A stretch of DNA of 64,000 nt from Ferrimonas marina (GTDB taxonomy: Bacteria; Pseudomonadota; Gammaproteobacteria; Enterobacterales; Shewanellaceae), in contig NZ_FQXG01000004.1 of NCBI RefSeq assembly GCF_900129905.1, positions 310,001-374,000 of the forward strand, read 5' to 3'. The notes below the pieces were generated by a model. The model did no database searches. It was not told the DNA's origin and saw only the letters and a list, made by a program, of their open reading frames with translations. Shown one piece after another: positions 17,642 through 26,664 of the stretch. A program made the translations under genes and the position numbers. The number at the start of each line of letters is the position of its first letter. Position 1 is the stretch's first letter.

Positions 17642-18826
17642 TCAGAACACCTCGTTGACGGCGAAGTAGAAGCCGCTCTCGCCGTTACCAAAGGCCATGT
17701 CCAGCCGCAGGTTGACGTTGCGCTTCACCTCGAAGCGGTAGCCGGTGCCCACGGTGTGCAGCCATTTGCCCTGGCCCAGCTCGGAGACCGAATCGGACAG
17801 GGTGCCAGCACCACCCCAGTAGACCATGCCGTGGCGGCCACGCAAGTGATGGCGATACTCCACTTGGGCCAGGGTCATCTGCCGGTCCCGATAGCGGCCG
17901 GCCTCGTAGCCGCGCAGGCGCTTGCCACCACCGAGCATCGCCAGCTGGTCCCAGGGCACCTCACCATGGTTCAGCTCCGCCAACCACTGCCAGGCCAGGA
18001 TCCCCGGCCCCATCCGCTGGTAGTCGCTGTACTCCAGGTTGATCTTCTGAAACTCGGTGTCGCTGCCCAGGGCACCTTCGTAAAAGGCGACGTCCGCCTG
18101 AAGCAACCGGCCCTCGCTGGCATTGAGGATAAAGTCTCTGGAGTCGTGCACCAGGTGCAGGGTCACCGCGCCGGTGGTACTGGTGTCCGGGAACTCCGCC
18201 CCACGGGACAGCGGCACCGGCTCACTGCTTAGGGAACGGGCCTCGTTGCGACCAAAATCCAGACCGACACCGACAAAGGTGGCGGGCCAGACCTGTTTGA
18301 GTACCTGCGGCTTAAAGCGCAGGCCACGGCGGTCGAAATCGATCTTGTTACCGTCATCACGGCCGTTGCTCAGCCCTGCGCCGTAGAACACCTCGGGGGC
18401 GTCCACCATCTCCAGATTGGCAAACAGCCGCAGGCTATCCTCATTGAGGAAGGTCTGGCTGATGATCTCCGCGCCTAGGGCGCCGTTGACCGAGGCGAAG
18501 CCATTGATGGTGAAGGAGGAGACCTGGGAGACGCTGTCCTGCTGATCAGGCATATAGAGCCCCACCGCCGACACGCCGATGCCAAACTCCATCTCCGGGG
18601 TATAGAAGGGACCAGGCAGCACGCTCCAGTCGATCCCCTTGTCCGGATCGAAGTCGCCATCCGCCCCCAGGTCCTCCAGCAGCTGGTTCATCCGGTTGGA
18701 CACCCGATCGAACCAGCCTGAGGACTCCGCCTGGGACTCAGGCTGGGGCTCACTCCGGGCCTCGGCCAGGGCCAGGCCGGGCAACCAGGCCAGCAACAGC
18801 AGGGAGCGAAGCATATCCAGTCTCAT
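17642..18826 (-). CDS. BamA/TamA-superfamily outer-membrane barrel (surface antigen domain)
   Basis: 394 residues with a signal peptide ending around LPGLALAEA and a C-terminal Bac_surface_Ag-type beta-barrel. No POTRA repeats precede the barrel. Features: alternating strands, the LGGGKRLRGYEAGRYRDRQM segment containing the family's RGY loop motif, and a C-terminal strand ending in Phe (FYFAVNEVF), as in outer-membrane proteins. The lack of POTRA domains suggests it is not an assembly factor like BamA; it may be a transport barrel or structural protein. It starts 18 bp after the stop of the next upstream barrel gene, so the two form an operon. Confidence 0.85.
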   Translation of the reverse strand: MRLDMLRSLLLLAWLPGLALAEARSEPQPESQAESSGWFDRVSNRMNQLLEDLGADGDFDPDKGIDWSVLPGPFYTPEMEFGIGVSAVGLYMPDQQDSVSQVSSFTINGFASVNGALGAEIISQTFLNEDSLRLFANLEMVDAPEVFYGAGLSNGRDDGNKIDFDRRGLRFKPQVLKQVWPATFVGVGLDFGRNEARSLSSEPVPLSRGAEFPDTSTTGAVTLHLVHDSRDFILNASEGRLLQADVAFYEGALGSDTEFQKINLEYSDYQRMGPGILAWQWLAELNHGEVPWDQLAMLGGGKRLRGYEAGRYRDRQMTLAQVEYRHHLRGRHGMVYWGGAGTLSDSVSELGQGKWLHTVGTGYRFEVKRNVNLRLDMAFGNGESGFYFAVNEVF

Positions 18827-18844
18827 CAGCTAGGTGCTCGCAGC

Positions 18845-19777
18845 TTAGCCGAAGCGACGGGAAACGGAGATAAAGCTGGTGCGGCGGGCACCAAAGCCGG
18901 ACTCCAGCAACACCTCCCAGTCACGGCTCAGGGCGTACTGAGCCCCCACCACGGTGTTCCAACGCGAGGTACCGCTCTGCTCAACGTAGAACTTGCCGTC
19001 CGGGGCCAGGCCGTTGATGGCATCGCCAATCGGATCGGGCAGACCCAGATCGGACAGGTTACCGCTGAGGGACTGGTCCACCTTCTGGTACATGGCGCCG
19101 GCGAACAGGCGCAGCTCACGGCCGCCGTCAAACTCCCAGCGATAGCCGACCCTCGGCGCCGCCACGAAGGTCTTGATGTCGCCGTCGATGATGGAGAGAT
19201 CGGTGTAGGTGTAGTTCATGTCCACCAGGGCAAACCAGTTGCCGATGCCGCCTGCCAGGGTGGTACCGGCGCCGTAGGTGCCGCCGTGCAGATCCAGGGC
19301 AAAGGGGGCGCCCACCGCAGCGCCACCGAGTCCATCCACGGTGGCACACAGGCCTTTGTTGATCGCATCCTGTAAGGGGTTGCCAGTAGAGGTCACGTTG
19401 TCCACGTCACAGCCCAGTGAGCGGATGGTGGCGGTGCTGTCGCCGGAGGTGTAGCCGAGGATACCGTACACGCTCCAGAACGGCAGGATCCAGACGTCAC
19501 CACGGGCGGTAACGTTGTAGCCCTCGAACTCCGCATCCGGGGCGTCCACCTCGATGGCATCCAGTACCGGGTGACCCGCCAGATCGATGCTGTGCACCTT
19601 CACCGGGTTGCTCATATCCATGTAGGAGATGGAGAAACCGTAGGGCTTGGGCAGGGTGTAGCCACGGGCCGCCGCTTCCTCGCCCCAGATGGGGAAGAAG
19701 GACTCCTGGGCCAGGGCCGGAGCAACGGAAGCAGCACCAAGTGCCAGGGCTGCAATGGAATTACGCATCAAGGACAT
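18845..19777 (-). CDS. Hypothetical outer-membrane beta-barrel protein
   Basis: About 310 residues. A signal peptide ends at APALAQ; the body has many amphipathic strands with aromatic residues (FSVYGILGYTSGD, FVAAPRVGYRWEFDGG, LRLFAGAMYQKVDQ) and terminates in a Phe-Gly strand (FISVSRRFG). Two cysteines (SLGCDVDN, KGLCATVDG) could form a disulfide. No named family is recognised. GGTGAG upstream favours the ATG at 19777. First gene of a two-gene operon with the surface-antigen barrel and divergent from the DUF4056 lipoprotein. Confidence 0.75.
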   Translation of the reverse strand: MSLMRNSIAALALGAASVAPALAQESFFPIWGEEAAARGYTLPKPYGFSISYMDMSNPVKVHSIDLAGHPVLDAIEVDAPDAEFEGYNVTARGDVWILPFWSVYGILGYTSGDSTATIRSLGCDVDNVTSTGNPLQDAINKGLCATVDGLGGAAVGAPFALDLHGGTYGAGTTLAGGIGNWFALVDMNYTYTDLSIIDGDIKTFVAAPRVGYRWEFDGGRELRLFAGAMYQKVDQSLSGNLSDLGLPDPIGDAINGLAPDGKFYVEQSGTSRWNTVVGAQYALSRDWEVLLESGFGARRTSFISVSRRFG

Positions 19778-20008
19778 CAAATCTCACCACGAAAAAAAGT
19801 CCGGCTGGGAGGGCCGGACGATGCAAAGCACGGAAGTCGAGTTAACGCTGATAAGTATGCCCAGCACTAGCTTAAGGCAAGCTGAATCAACGAATTGTCA
19901 CGGTTGATTCATCACCCGGTCACGGCGATACAATCCCCGCCTCAACTTTTGGATGGCGGAGTTTAGTTCGTCGCCCAACAATTAACCGAGACCAAGATCA
20001 AATTACCA

Positions 20009-21283
20009 GTGAGTGCATTGAGCCTATTCACCCCTCACCGACTGCTTGCCGCTGTGCTGGCGACCCTGCTCACCGGCTGCAGCAGCGTCGCCTGGCAGGG
20101 TCAGGTGCGTCCGGACAGCGACACCGTGGCCCGCGCCCTCAATGGCGCTGAAACCCAGGTGGCGCTGTGGGACCTGCCCGCCGACAGCCTGCCCCATTTT
20201 CCCGTTCCCCAGAACGTGCGCCCCTGCTGTGCCTTTGGCAACCTGCAGAAGGTGGCCATCGGCCGGGTGCCGATCCCGCTGTTCCGCCTTGGCAACACCG
20301 TCGGCGCCGGCGACGTCGGCCCGCACCAGTTCGATGGAGGCACCTTTGCCTACACCTCCTCTGGGGCCAGCGCCAACGGCAACCGCGGCAGCGAAAACAA
20401 CGGCATGATCTACACCCTGCAGGGTGGCTTTATCGATCTGGCCCATGTGCGGGACACCGCCGATGACACCGTGGCACTGTTCTTCGAGATGGTGCGCCAC
20501 CTGGGTGAGGAGCACCGCATCGAGCTGCCGGATGAGATCGGCGAGCGCTACATCCAGATGCAGACGGTGGAACTGCCGGAGCTGACCAACCGGGAGCGCT
20601 GGGAGCTGGCGGCAGAATTGGCGGCTCGCATGGCCTACTTTAAGGCCGAGTCCCATGAGATCGCCCAGTGGCACGGCTACGCCAGCTTTGCCGGCTGGCC
20701 GGAAACCGTATCCGCCTTCTCGCCGGAGGATCTCTACTCCAACATGCTCGGCGCCAAGCTGGCCCGAGCGCTGATCAGCGCCAACCTGGTGCTCAACAGC
20801 GATCTCTACAACCAGAGCATGACGCTGTGGCTGGACGAGGCGTTGGACTGGCTGGGCGCGGTGGATCGCGGCACCAGCAATGCCCTGTTCGACGTCATCG
20901 ATGGCCACTGGTGGGACTCCAGCCGACCCATCCCGGCCAAGTACATGGTAACCCTGCGCCACTACCAGATGGGCGATCAGCAGACCCCCTACCTGGTGCC
21001 GGTGGAGTGGGCCCGGGACAGCCGCCACTGGGACCGTCTGGACACCTTCCTGGCCGCTGGGCAGCAGCCCCACCCGCTGGCCCTGCAACCGCAGATGTTC
21101 GGGCTGGAGCTGGATACCCTGGCCCAGGTGGTGATGACCGTCTCGCCGCGCTACCAGGCCAGCTTTGCCCAGTTCGATGAGGCGCTGTGGCGTCACGGCT
21201 TCACCCATCTGGATTACCCCGCCATTGTCAGCCGCAGTCGCGAGCTGGATCAGATCGAGTACCAGAAGCTGCTCGGCCAGTAG
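20009..21283 (+). CDS. DUF4056 lipoprotein
   Basis: 424 residues from a GTG start with a lipobox (LLTGCSS). The body matches DUF4056: RPCCAFG near residue 72, HQFDGGTFAYTSSGASANGNRGSENNG, GGFIDLAHVRD and TLWLDEALDWLGAV are typical. An HE/H-containing helix (ESHEIAQWHGY) suggests, but does not prove, a metal site. Function unknown; probable outer-membrane lipoprotein. The 230-bp region shared with the divergent barrel operon implies coordinated use. Confidence 0.8.
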   Translation: MSALSLFTPHRLLAAVLATLLTGCSSVAWQGQVRPDSDTVARALNGAETQVALWDLPADSLPHFPVPQNVRPCCAFGNLQKVAIGRVPIPLFRLGNTVGAGDVGPHQFDGGTFAYTSSGASANGNRGSENNGMIYTLQGGFIDLAHVRDTADDTVALFFEMVRHLGEEHRIELPDEIGERYIQMQTVELPELTNRERWELAAELAARMAYFKAESHEIAQWHGYASFAGWPETVSAFSPEDLYSNMLGAKLARALISANLVLNSDLYNQSMTLWLDEALDWLGAVDRGTSNALFDVIDGHWWDSSRPIPAKYMVTLRHYQMGDQQTPYLVPVEWARDSRHWDRLDTFLAAGQQPHPLALQPQMFGLELDTLAQVVMTVSPRYQASFAQFDEALWRHGFTHLDYPAIVSRSRELDQIEYQKLLGQ

Positions 21284-21311
21284 CCGCTCAAAGGGAAAAA
21301 AGTCAAAACAG

Positions 21312-21350
21312 TCAGCGGTGAGTGGTTCCCCATCACCGCTGATGTATAAT
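21312..21350 (+). promoter_or_regulatory. Promoter with perfect dyad before the AdoMet decarboxylase gene
   Basis: TCAGCGGTGA (21312-21321) and TCACCGCTGA (21333-21342) form a perfect 10-bp inverted repeat; TATAAT (21345-21350) follows two bases later and the -35 position falls in the loop. A bound dimer would cover the -35, so repression is plausible. Without a T run it is a poor terminator. The roughly 190-base leader after it holds G/C runs. Confidence 0.5.
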
Positions 21351-21544
21351 CGCCGCCGCTGTGCTGCTACCGGCCGGGAACCCCCCCGGTTCAGGGGCAG
21401 TCGGGAGGGCGGTTGAACTCCTTGGGCTCCCACATCTGTCATCTCTCGACAGCGCAACCTGAGCAATTTCAACCAAACTCGTTGGGGGGCGGTAAGGCCT
21501 GTACTTACCAAACCACGTCACTGACCTTCAACGGGATACACACC

Positions 21545-22474
21545 ATGATGTTTTTCGAAGGCTCCGAGAAGAAAGTCGAAGCCGTAATGCAACCGGGCCA
21601 GCCGTCGCTGCGCAGCCTGGGGCGTCCCTTTTGGGCTCAGCTGGTGGCCAAGGCCAATGCTGAGATCCTGTCCTCCGTGCACAACGAGGCGTGTGACGCC
21701 TACCTGTTGTCGGAGTCCAGTCTGTTTGTCTGGGAAGACCGCTTCCTGATGCTGACCTGCGGCACCACCACCCTGGTCCATGCCGTCACCGAGTTTCTCA
21801 AGCACTTCAGCGAAGATAAGCTGGCGATGCTGACCTACCAGCGTAAGAACGAGTACCAGGCACAGCTGCAGAAGAGCAGCTTCAGTGACGACCTGGCCTC
21901 ACTGGCCCCGCACCTCAAGGGCAAGGCCTGGCGTCTGGGCCACCTGGATGGTCACCATAACTACCTGTTCCATTTGGACCGGCCCTATCAGCCCCAGGCA
22001 GACGACGCCACCGGCGAGCTGCTGATGTATCACATCACCGGCGCCGATGCCGAGTACCTGCGCAGTGAGGGGCAAACCCTGGCGGGGATCCAGCAACGGA
22101 TGGGCTGGTCACAGCTGCTGCCCCAGTTCCAGTTCGACGAGTTCCTGTTCCAGCCCTTTGGCTACTCGATGAATGGGATCTGCGGCGATCGCTACGTCAC
22201 CATGCACATCACCCCGCAGGAGGACAGCTCCTACGTCAGCTTCGAATCCAACCTCGAGGCCGAGGCGTTGATACCGGTGCTCAACCACCTGCTGCGGGTA
22301 CTGAAGCCACAAAGCTATGACCTGATCAGCTTCAACCTGCCCTGCCCGCTGGCTCATGCCGAAGGGGTTCAGCTGATTGATCACGCCGAGCAGACCCTGG
22401 ATATCGGTTACCGCATGGCGTTCCAGCACTTCCTGCTACCAAATACCCAGGTGCGCAGCGCCGATCCGCTATAA
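21545..22474 (+). CDS. speD: S-adenosylmethionine decarboxylase, eukaryotic-type proenzyme
   Basis: 309-residue pyruvoyl enzyme supplying decarboxylated AdoMet for aminopropyl transfer in spermidine synthesis. It matches the class found in eukaryotes, not the short bacterial SpeD: FEGSEKKVE with E5 and E8 (equivalent to human Glu8/Glu11), the self-cleavage site LSESSLFV with cut E57|S58, C72 in TCGTT, and the C-terminal YSMNG...MHITPQEDSSYVSFESN region containing the catalytic Ser/His pair. Starts at ATG 21545 or 21548; GGGAT is upstream. It is convergent with the diguanylate cyclase and the two stops overlap by 6 bp. No spermidine synthase is adjacent. Confidence 0.9.
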   Translation: MMFFEGSEKKVEAVMQPGQPSLRSLGRPFWAQLVAKANAEILSSVHNEACDAYLLSESSLFVWEDRFLMLTCGTTTLVHAVTEFLKHFSEDKLAMLTYQRKNEYQAQLQKSSFSDDLASLAPHLKGKAWRLGHLDGHHNYLFHLDRPYQPQADDATGELLMYHITGADAEYLRSEGQTLAGIQQRMGWSQLLPQFQFDEFLFQPFGYSMNGICGDRYVTMHITPQEDSSYVSFESNLEAEALIPVLNHLLRVLKPQSYDLISFNLPCPLAHAEGVQLIDHAEQTLDIGYRMAFQHFLLPNTQVRSADPL

Positions 22475-23986
22475 CTCCAGCGGTTGGGGCTCGGGCTGCC
22501 ATAAGGCCCAGCCCTGGCCCTGCTTGGCTTCGTACAGGGCCTGCTCAGCATGGGCGAAGAGGTCTACCAGGGTTAACGTCAGCCCTTCCGGGGCCAAACC
22601 CGGCGCTATCATCGCCGCGCCGATATTGACCCGCAATCCCCCTTCTGTGAACAGCGCCTGGGCCGCCAACTTGGTGCGGATCGCCCGCACCAGCTTCTCC
22701 AGGGTTGCCTGGTCCATCTCGGTCAGGGCCAGCGCAAACTCATCGCCGCCGTAGCGCGCGGCCACCTCACCGCCGCGACGACTGAGCGAGCGCAGCACCC
22801 GGGCCAGCTTGAGCAGGGCCTGATCCCCCTGGCCATAGCCCCGCGCCTCGTTAAACTGATGCAGCTGTTCGATGTCCAACAGCAGGATCGCCAGGCCACG
22901 ACGATGCCGCTGCAGCCGACGCCACTCCTCATCGAGAAAGTCATCCAGGGCACGGCGATTGGGCAGACCGGTCAAGGAGTCGGTGCGGGTCAGGTTGGCC
23001 ATCTTCTCCTCCTGACTCGCCAGCATCCGCATCAGGCCATTGAACACCTTGGCCAGTTGGTGAAACTCCAACAGTTCAGCCCGACTGTTGACGCTGCGAA
23101 ACTGCTGGTGCCGCTCCATCGCTCGAATGGTGGCAACGCCCCGCTCCATCGGCCGCACCAGGATCTTGTACTGCACCAGCGCGACGATGGCCCCCACCAG
23201 GGCGATGATGCCGTAGACCCCCCATTCCAGCTTGCCGATCGCCTCCGGCGGCCGCGCCTTGTGGCGCAGGGTCAGCACCACCGAAGGCTGGCCCAGGGCG
23301 TCACTGAGCAGTAGGCTGCGCACCCGCATTGGCCGGCTCAATCGCTCCGGGTGTTCCATCGGCTCCAGGTTCTGATCCGCCAGGGTGGCGGCCCGGTACT
23401 CGATGCTCAGGCCACTGCCCTCCTTGAGCAAATCTCCCAACCCCTCGTCGATCCCCTTGGTCAGCATCAGGTAGCCATAGCCGCAATCCTCTGCGCTTTC
23501 GCGACAGATGGTGGCGGCGGCGTAGAAGTCCAGCTTGTCCCCCAGCTTAAGCAGGCCGCTGCGCACCCGCGGTTGCTGCGGATGCAGGATCGGCATCAGC
23601 CGGGCACGACGGTAGGCCTCCTGGCTATCCAGGAAGTTGCTGACCGAGTCGCCGGCGTGCTGAGCACTGACCAGCTCCAGCGCACTGTTGAACAGGTAGA
23701 CCCCGTCCAGCAGCGGGATGTCCACGGTCAGCAGCGGCGGCAGGGTGCGGCCGGCCAGGGCGTCAATGATCGCATCCGAGCGGGCCAGTTCCTGGGTCAC
23801 CGTCTCCAGCTGGCGGATACGGCCATCAAGATGAAACTGTACCCGGTTGATCTCATGACGCTGGGCCGCCAGCACCTGCTGCTCCACGTAGGGCAGCACC
23901 ACGGCGTTGCGCACCAGCCAATAGCAGAACAGCAGGATCAGCACCACCAACAGGGTGGTGACCAGGGAAACTTGCCGTAGGGTCAT
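22469..23986 (-). CDS. Membrane-bound diguanylate cyclase (GGDEF)
   Basis: 505 residues: an N-terminal helix (about 5-27), a periplasmic sensory region (about 28-250), a second helix (WGVYGIIALVGAIVALVQY), a HAMP-like linker and a GGDEF domain near the C terminus. The active site RYGGDEFAL is intact, as are DSLTGLPNRRAL and LLLDIEQLHQFN, so it should make c-di-GMP. The inhibitory RxxD motif reads RGGE, so product inhibition may be weak. ATG 23986 is preferred to an upstream codon. It may be functionally opposed by the HD-GYP regulator near the window start. Confidence 0.9.
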   Translation of the reverse strand: MTLRQVSLVTTLLVVLILLFCYWLVRNAVVLPYVEQQVLAAQRHEINRVQFHLDGRIRQLETVTQELARSDAIIDALAGRTLPPLLTVDIPLLDGVYLFNSALELVSAQHAGDSVSNFLDSQEAYRRARLMPILHPQQPRVRSGLLKLGDKLDFYAAATICRESAEDCGYGYLMLTKGIDEGLGDLLKEGSGLSIEYRAATLADQNLEPMEHPERLSRPMRVRSLLLSDALGQPSVVLTLRHKARPPEAIGKLEWGVYGIIALVGAIVALVQYKILVRPMERGVATIRAMERHQQFRSVNSRAELLEFHQLAKVFNGLMRMLASQEEKMANLTRTDSLTGLPNRRALDDFLDEEWRRLQRHRRGLAILLLDIEQLHQFNEARGYGQGDQALLKLARVLRSLSRRGGEVAARYGGDEFALALTEMDQATLEKLVRAIRTKLAAQALFTEGGLRVNIGAAMIAPGLAPEGLTLTLVDLFAHAEQALYEAKQGQGWALWQPEPQPLEL

Positions 23987-24069
23987 GGCGTCCTCCTCTG
24001 TGGCAAGTGTGGCACGCAGACACAAAAACGGCGGCCCATCTGGCCGCCGTTGATAAAAAAAGTCTGGAT

Positions 24070-25962
24070 TTACAGTCGGTACTCCACCGTTGCAAAGACA
24101 CTGCGCGGGGTTCCGGGGTAGCTGCCACCGGAGAAGGTATCAGCGATGGTGACGTACTCCTCATCCAGCGCATTCTCCAGCCGGGCCCGCAGGGTCCAGT
24201 GCTCACCTAGCGCCACCGAGGCAAACAGGTTCACCACCAGGTAGCTGTCCAGGCGCACGCTGTTGGCGGCATCGCCGTAACGGCTGCCCCGGTAGATCAG
24301 GTTGGTGCCCGCTTCGTAACGCGACCAACCGGCGGTCAAGTCGTACTTGGCGTTGTGGCGGGCACTGCCGGCCAGCTCGTTGCCATTGCTCTTGTCTTCG
24401 CTGTCCCGCAGGCTGTAGCTAAGACGATGCTCAAGCGCACCTGTGCTGGCACCCAGCTCCAGCTCAAGCCCCTGGATCAGCGCCTCACCGATGTTCTCCG
24501 GGCGGAAAGTCGCCTGGTTGTACTGGATCAGATCCTCCGCCTCCTGGCGGAACCAGCCCAGGCGCAGATCCCATTGCTCCCAGTTGCCTTCCAACGCCAA
24601 CTCGGCGTTATCGGACTGTTCCGCCTTGAGATCCGGGTTGCTGAACCCCGGGTAGTAGAGATCGTAGAAACTCGGCGCGCGGAACGCGGTACCGATGCTG
24701 GCCAGGGCACGCCAGTGGCTGCCCAGGGCCAGGGCGCCGCCCAGCTGCCAGGTGTTGTGACGGCCAAACTGCTCGTTGTCGTCGCTGCGCAGTGCCAACT
24801 CCAGTTGATGGCCCCCCTGCACATAGCGCCCCAGGGCAAACAGGCCGGTGTTATCCCGACTCAGGGTCTCCGGAGCGAAAGGCACTCCGCCGCCGGTCAT
24901 CCAATCCTCTACCGTGGAGTCATCCCGCAGCTCCTCACGACGCCAGTCCACTCCGGCTCCGAGGGTGAAGGCCTGACCCAGCTGCAGCTGGTTGAGCCAG
25001 GCCAGGTTGTGCTGGCGCAGATGGCTGTAGTTGGGCGCCTCGCGGTAGCCCAGCTCATCGCGGTAGTCGTAGGCTTTGCTATCGCTGGTTTGCGCCAGCC
25101 ACTGGGCCTGGAAGTCGTCCCGCTGATAGCCCAGCTGCAGCTGCAGATCCAGCGCTTCCTGGCGGTTCTCTTTGCGTTCGCGGGTATCGGGGATGCCAAA
25201 CTCCGGCAGACCGAGGCTGGAGTTGTCGTACTGGCTTTCGTTCTGGAACCAGCGAGCGGCACCATAGAGGTCGAAGTGTTGGCCCAGCTCACGGTCGTAG
25301 CTGAACAGGGCGCTCTTGCCGGTGAAGCCGTGCTTATCGTCGTCGTTGACGCCGGGCACCGGATGGGCGTTGTAGCCCTCCTCCTCCTCGTAGGCCAGCA
25401 CCGCCTTGACGGTGCCACCGGCTAGGGTCCCCTGGTGACGGGCATCCGCCTGCCAACGCCCCAGTTCACCGCCGCCGAGACGAACTTGAGTGCCGTCCTG
25501 GCCCTGGCGGGTGATGATGTTGATGACGCCGGTCATCGCCTCGGAACCGTAGATGGAGGCCCGGGCACCGCGCACCAGTTCGATCCGCTCGATCTGGGCC
25601 ACCGGGATGGCGTTGATGTTGGCCGGGCCAGCCACCCCTTGAGCCAGGCGGACGCCGTCCAGCAACAACAGGGTTTGGGCACTGGTGCCACCACGGACGG
25701 TGACCGTGGCATTCTGGCCACGGCCGCCATACTGGTTGATGTCGACATTGGGTAGGGTACGCAGGATGTCAGTCAGGCTGTGGGCCTGCATCCGTTCGAT
25801 CTGGGCACGATCGACCAGGGTCACCGGGGCCAGCACCGTGGCGGCGGGTTGCTCAAAGCGATCGCCGGTGATCACCAGGTTTTCGTCCACCGTCAGGGCC
25901 CAGGCCTGGGACAGCGACAGACAGGCCGCCCCTAGGGCGAAGGGGAGTTGCAGCTTTTTCAT
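24070..25962 (-). CDS. btuB: TonB-dependent vitamin B12 receptor
   Basis: 630-residue outer-membrane receptor that imports cobalamins using TonB energy. Signal peptide (LSLSQAWA), a TonB-box-like ENLVITGDRF start, plug domain with SLTDILRTLPNVDINQYGGRGQ, TVRGGTSAQTLLLLDGVR and IERIELVRGARASIYGSEAMTGVINIITR, then a barrel ending in FATVEYRL. These plug motifs are characteristic of BtuB. ATG 25962 follows a cobalamin riboswitch, which strongly supports the substrate. Two cobalamin genes precede it on the same strand. Confidence 0.94.
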   Translation of the reverse strand: MKKLQLPFALGAACLSLSQAWALTVDENLVITGDRFEQPAATVLAPVTLVDRAQIERMQAHSLTDILRTLPNVDINQYGGRGQNATVTVRGGTSAQTLLLLDGVRLAQGVAGPANINAIPVAQIERIELVRGARASIYGSEAMTGVINIITRQGQDGTQVRLGGGELGRWQADARHQGTLAGGTVKAVLAYEEEEGYNAHPVPGVNDDDKHGFTGKSALFSYDRELGQHFDLYGAARWFQNESQYDNSSLGLPEFGIPDTRERKENRQEALDLQLQLGYQRDDFQAQWLAQTSDSKAYDYRDELGYREAPNYSHLRQHNLAWLNQLQLGQAFTLGAGVDWRREELRDDSTVEDWMTGGGVPFAPETLSRDNTGLFALGRYVQGGHQLELALRSDDNEQFGRHNTWQLGGALALGSHWRALASIGTAFRAPSFYDLYYPGFSNPDLKAEQSDNAELALEGNWEQWDLRLGWFRQEAEDLIQYNQATFRPENIGEALIQGLELELGASTGALEHRLSYSLRDSEDKSNGNELAGSARHNAKYDLTAGWSRYEAGTNLIYRGSRYGDAANSVRLDSYLVVNLFASVALGEHWTLRARLENALDEEYVTIADTFSGGSYPGTPRSVFATVEYRL

Positions 25963-25987
25963 GGTATTTCCTAGTTCGCGTAGGTCA

Positions 25988-26088
25988 GGGCGTGAGGGGA
26001 GATCGGACTGATGGCCAAAGCCAAACACCGTTGCGCGCCAGTTCCGGGGTCTCACCGGATTCATCCACCTCAACGCATTGCTTCCTTG
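25988..26088 (-). promoter_or_regulatory. Cobalamin (AdoCbl) riboswitch upstream of btuB
   Basis: On the minus strand the core reads GAATCCGGTGAGA, CCCCGGAACTGG, CGCGCAACGGTG and CAGTCCGATCTCC, the conserved cobalamin-aptamer blocks in order. GCGTTGAGG at the 5' side can pair with CCTCACGC at the 3' side as the closing helix. It ends about 25 bases before the btuB ATG, so control by hiding the ribosome site is likely. A separate hairpin (GGCGGCA/TGCCGCC) lies just upstream at 26091-26107. Confidence 0.88.
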
Positions 26089-26124
26089 TCGGCGGCATGA
26101 TGCCGCCACTCCTATGTCCCTGGG

Positions 26125-26664
26125 TCAGTAGCTTTTACTGACGAAGGGGATCTCCTCCTGCCCCAGCTGGGCCTTAACCCGAACCGACAGGCAGAAGAAA
26201 TAGTTGGTCAGCAGGTTGCCAAGGCGCAGCAGGATGGGATCAACCTCCAGCCCCGCCTCCTCACAACGCACCAGCTGACGAATGCTTTTTTTGGCACCGC
26301 TGCGACACAGGTGCAGTGCCATCACCGCCGGCGAGCCGGTAGGCAGGACAAAACCGCTGACGGCGCCAAACCCGTTGTGGTGATCGTAGCGCTGCTTGAG
26401 CCAGTCCAGGTCTTGCTCCTCTACCGCCAAACGTCCACGCACAGAGCCGTTAAGGTGGTAGATCAGGGCCTGTACCCGCTGCAGCTCCGGGGTCAGCTGC
26501 GCCAACAGCTCCGTTCCCGCCAGCTCCTGCGCCAGCAGCGCCTGGGCGTTACCGGTGAGCGAGCACAGCTCGTCGGTCTGCACCTCAAAGTCGCAGCTGG
26601 GGCCGGTTTCGAAGATAAAGGGGTAGCACAGCTCCCGCTTATCCGAGCTCAGGCGGCGGGGCAT
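26125..26664 (-). CDS. ATP:cob(I)alamin adenosyltransferase-like protein (PduO type)
   Basis: 179 residues resembling the PduO-type adenosyltransferase fold: an ADELN-like segment (TDELCSLTGNAQ), a five-helix body, and the conserved FVLPTGSPAVMALHLCRSGAKKSIRQL region, then a helix ending NYFFCLSVRVKAQ. The usual strict motifs (GGTGTTTLV and RRAERR) are changed, so catalysis may be weak or altered. Its ATG overlaps the upstream stop by one base (TGATG). Position between a membrane protein and riboswitch-btuB supports a B12 role. Confidence 0.72.
   Translation of the reverse strand: MPRRLSSDKRELCYPFIFETGPSCDFEVQTDELCSLTGNAQALLAQELAGTELLAQLTPELQRVQALIYHLNGSVRGRLAVEEQDLDWLKQRYDHHNGFGAVSGFVLPTGSPAVMALHLCRSGAKKSIRQLVRCEEAGLEVDPILLRLGNLLTNYFFCLSVRVKAQLGQEEIPFVSKSY

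Noticed and set aside
20024-21511. 495-codon open frame antisense to the DUF4056 gene
   Set aside because: Runs past the gene into the decarboxylase leader but has no recognisable domain or ribosome site.
26091-26107. GGCGGCA/TGCCGCC hairpin as a terminator before the riboswitch
   Set aside because: No T run on either strand; may be part of the RNA leader but not called as a terminator.
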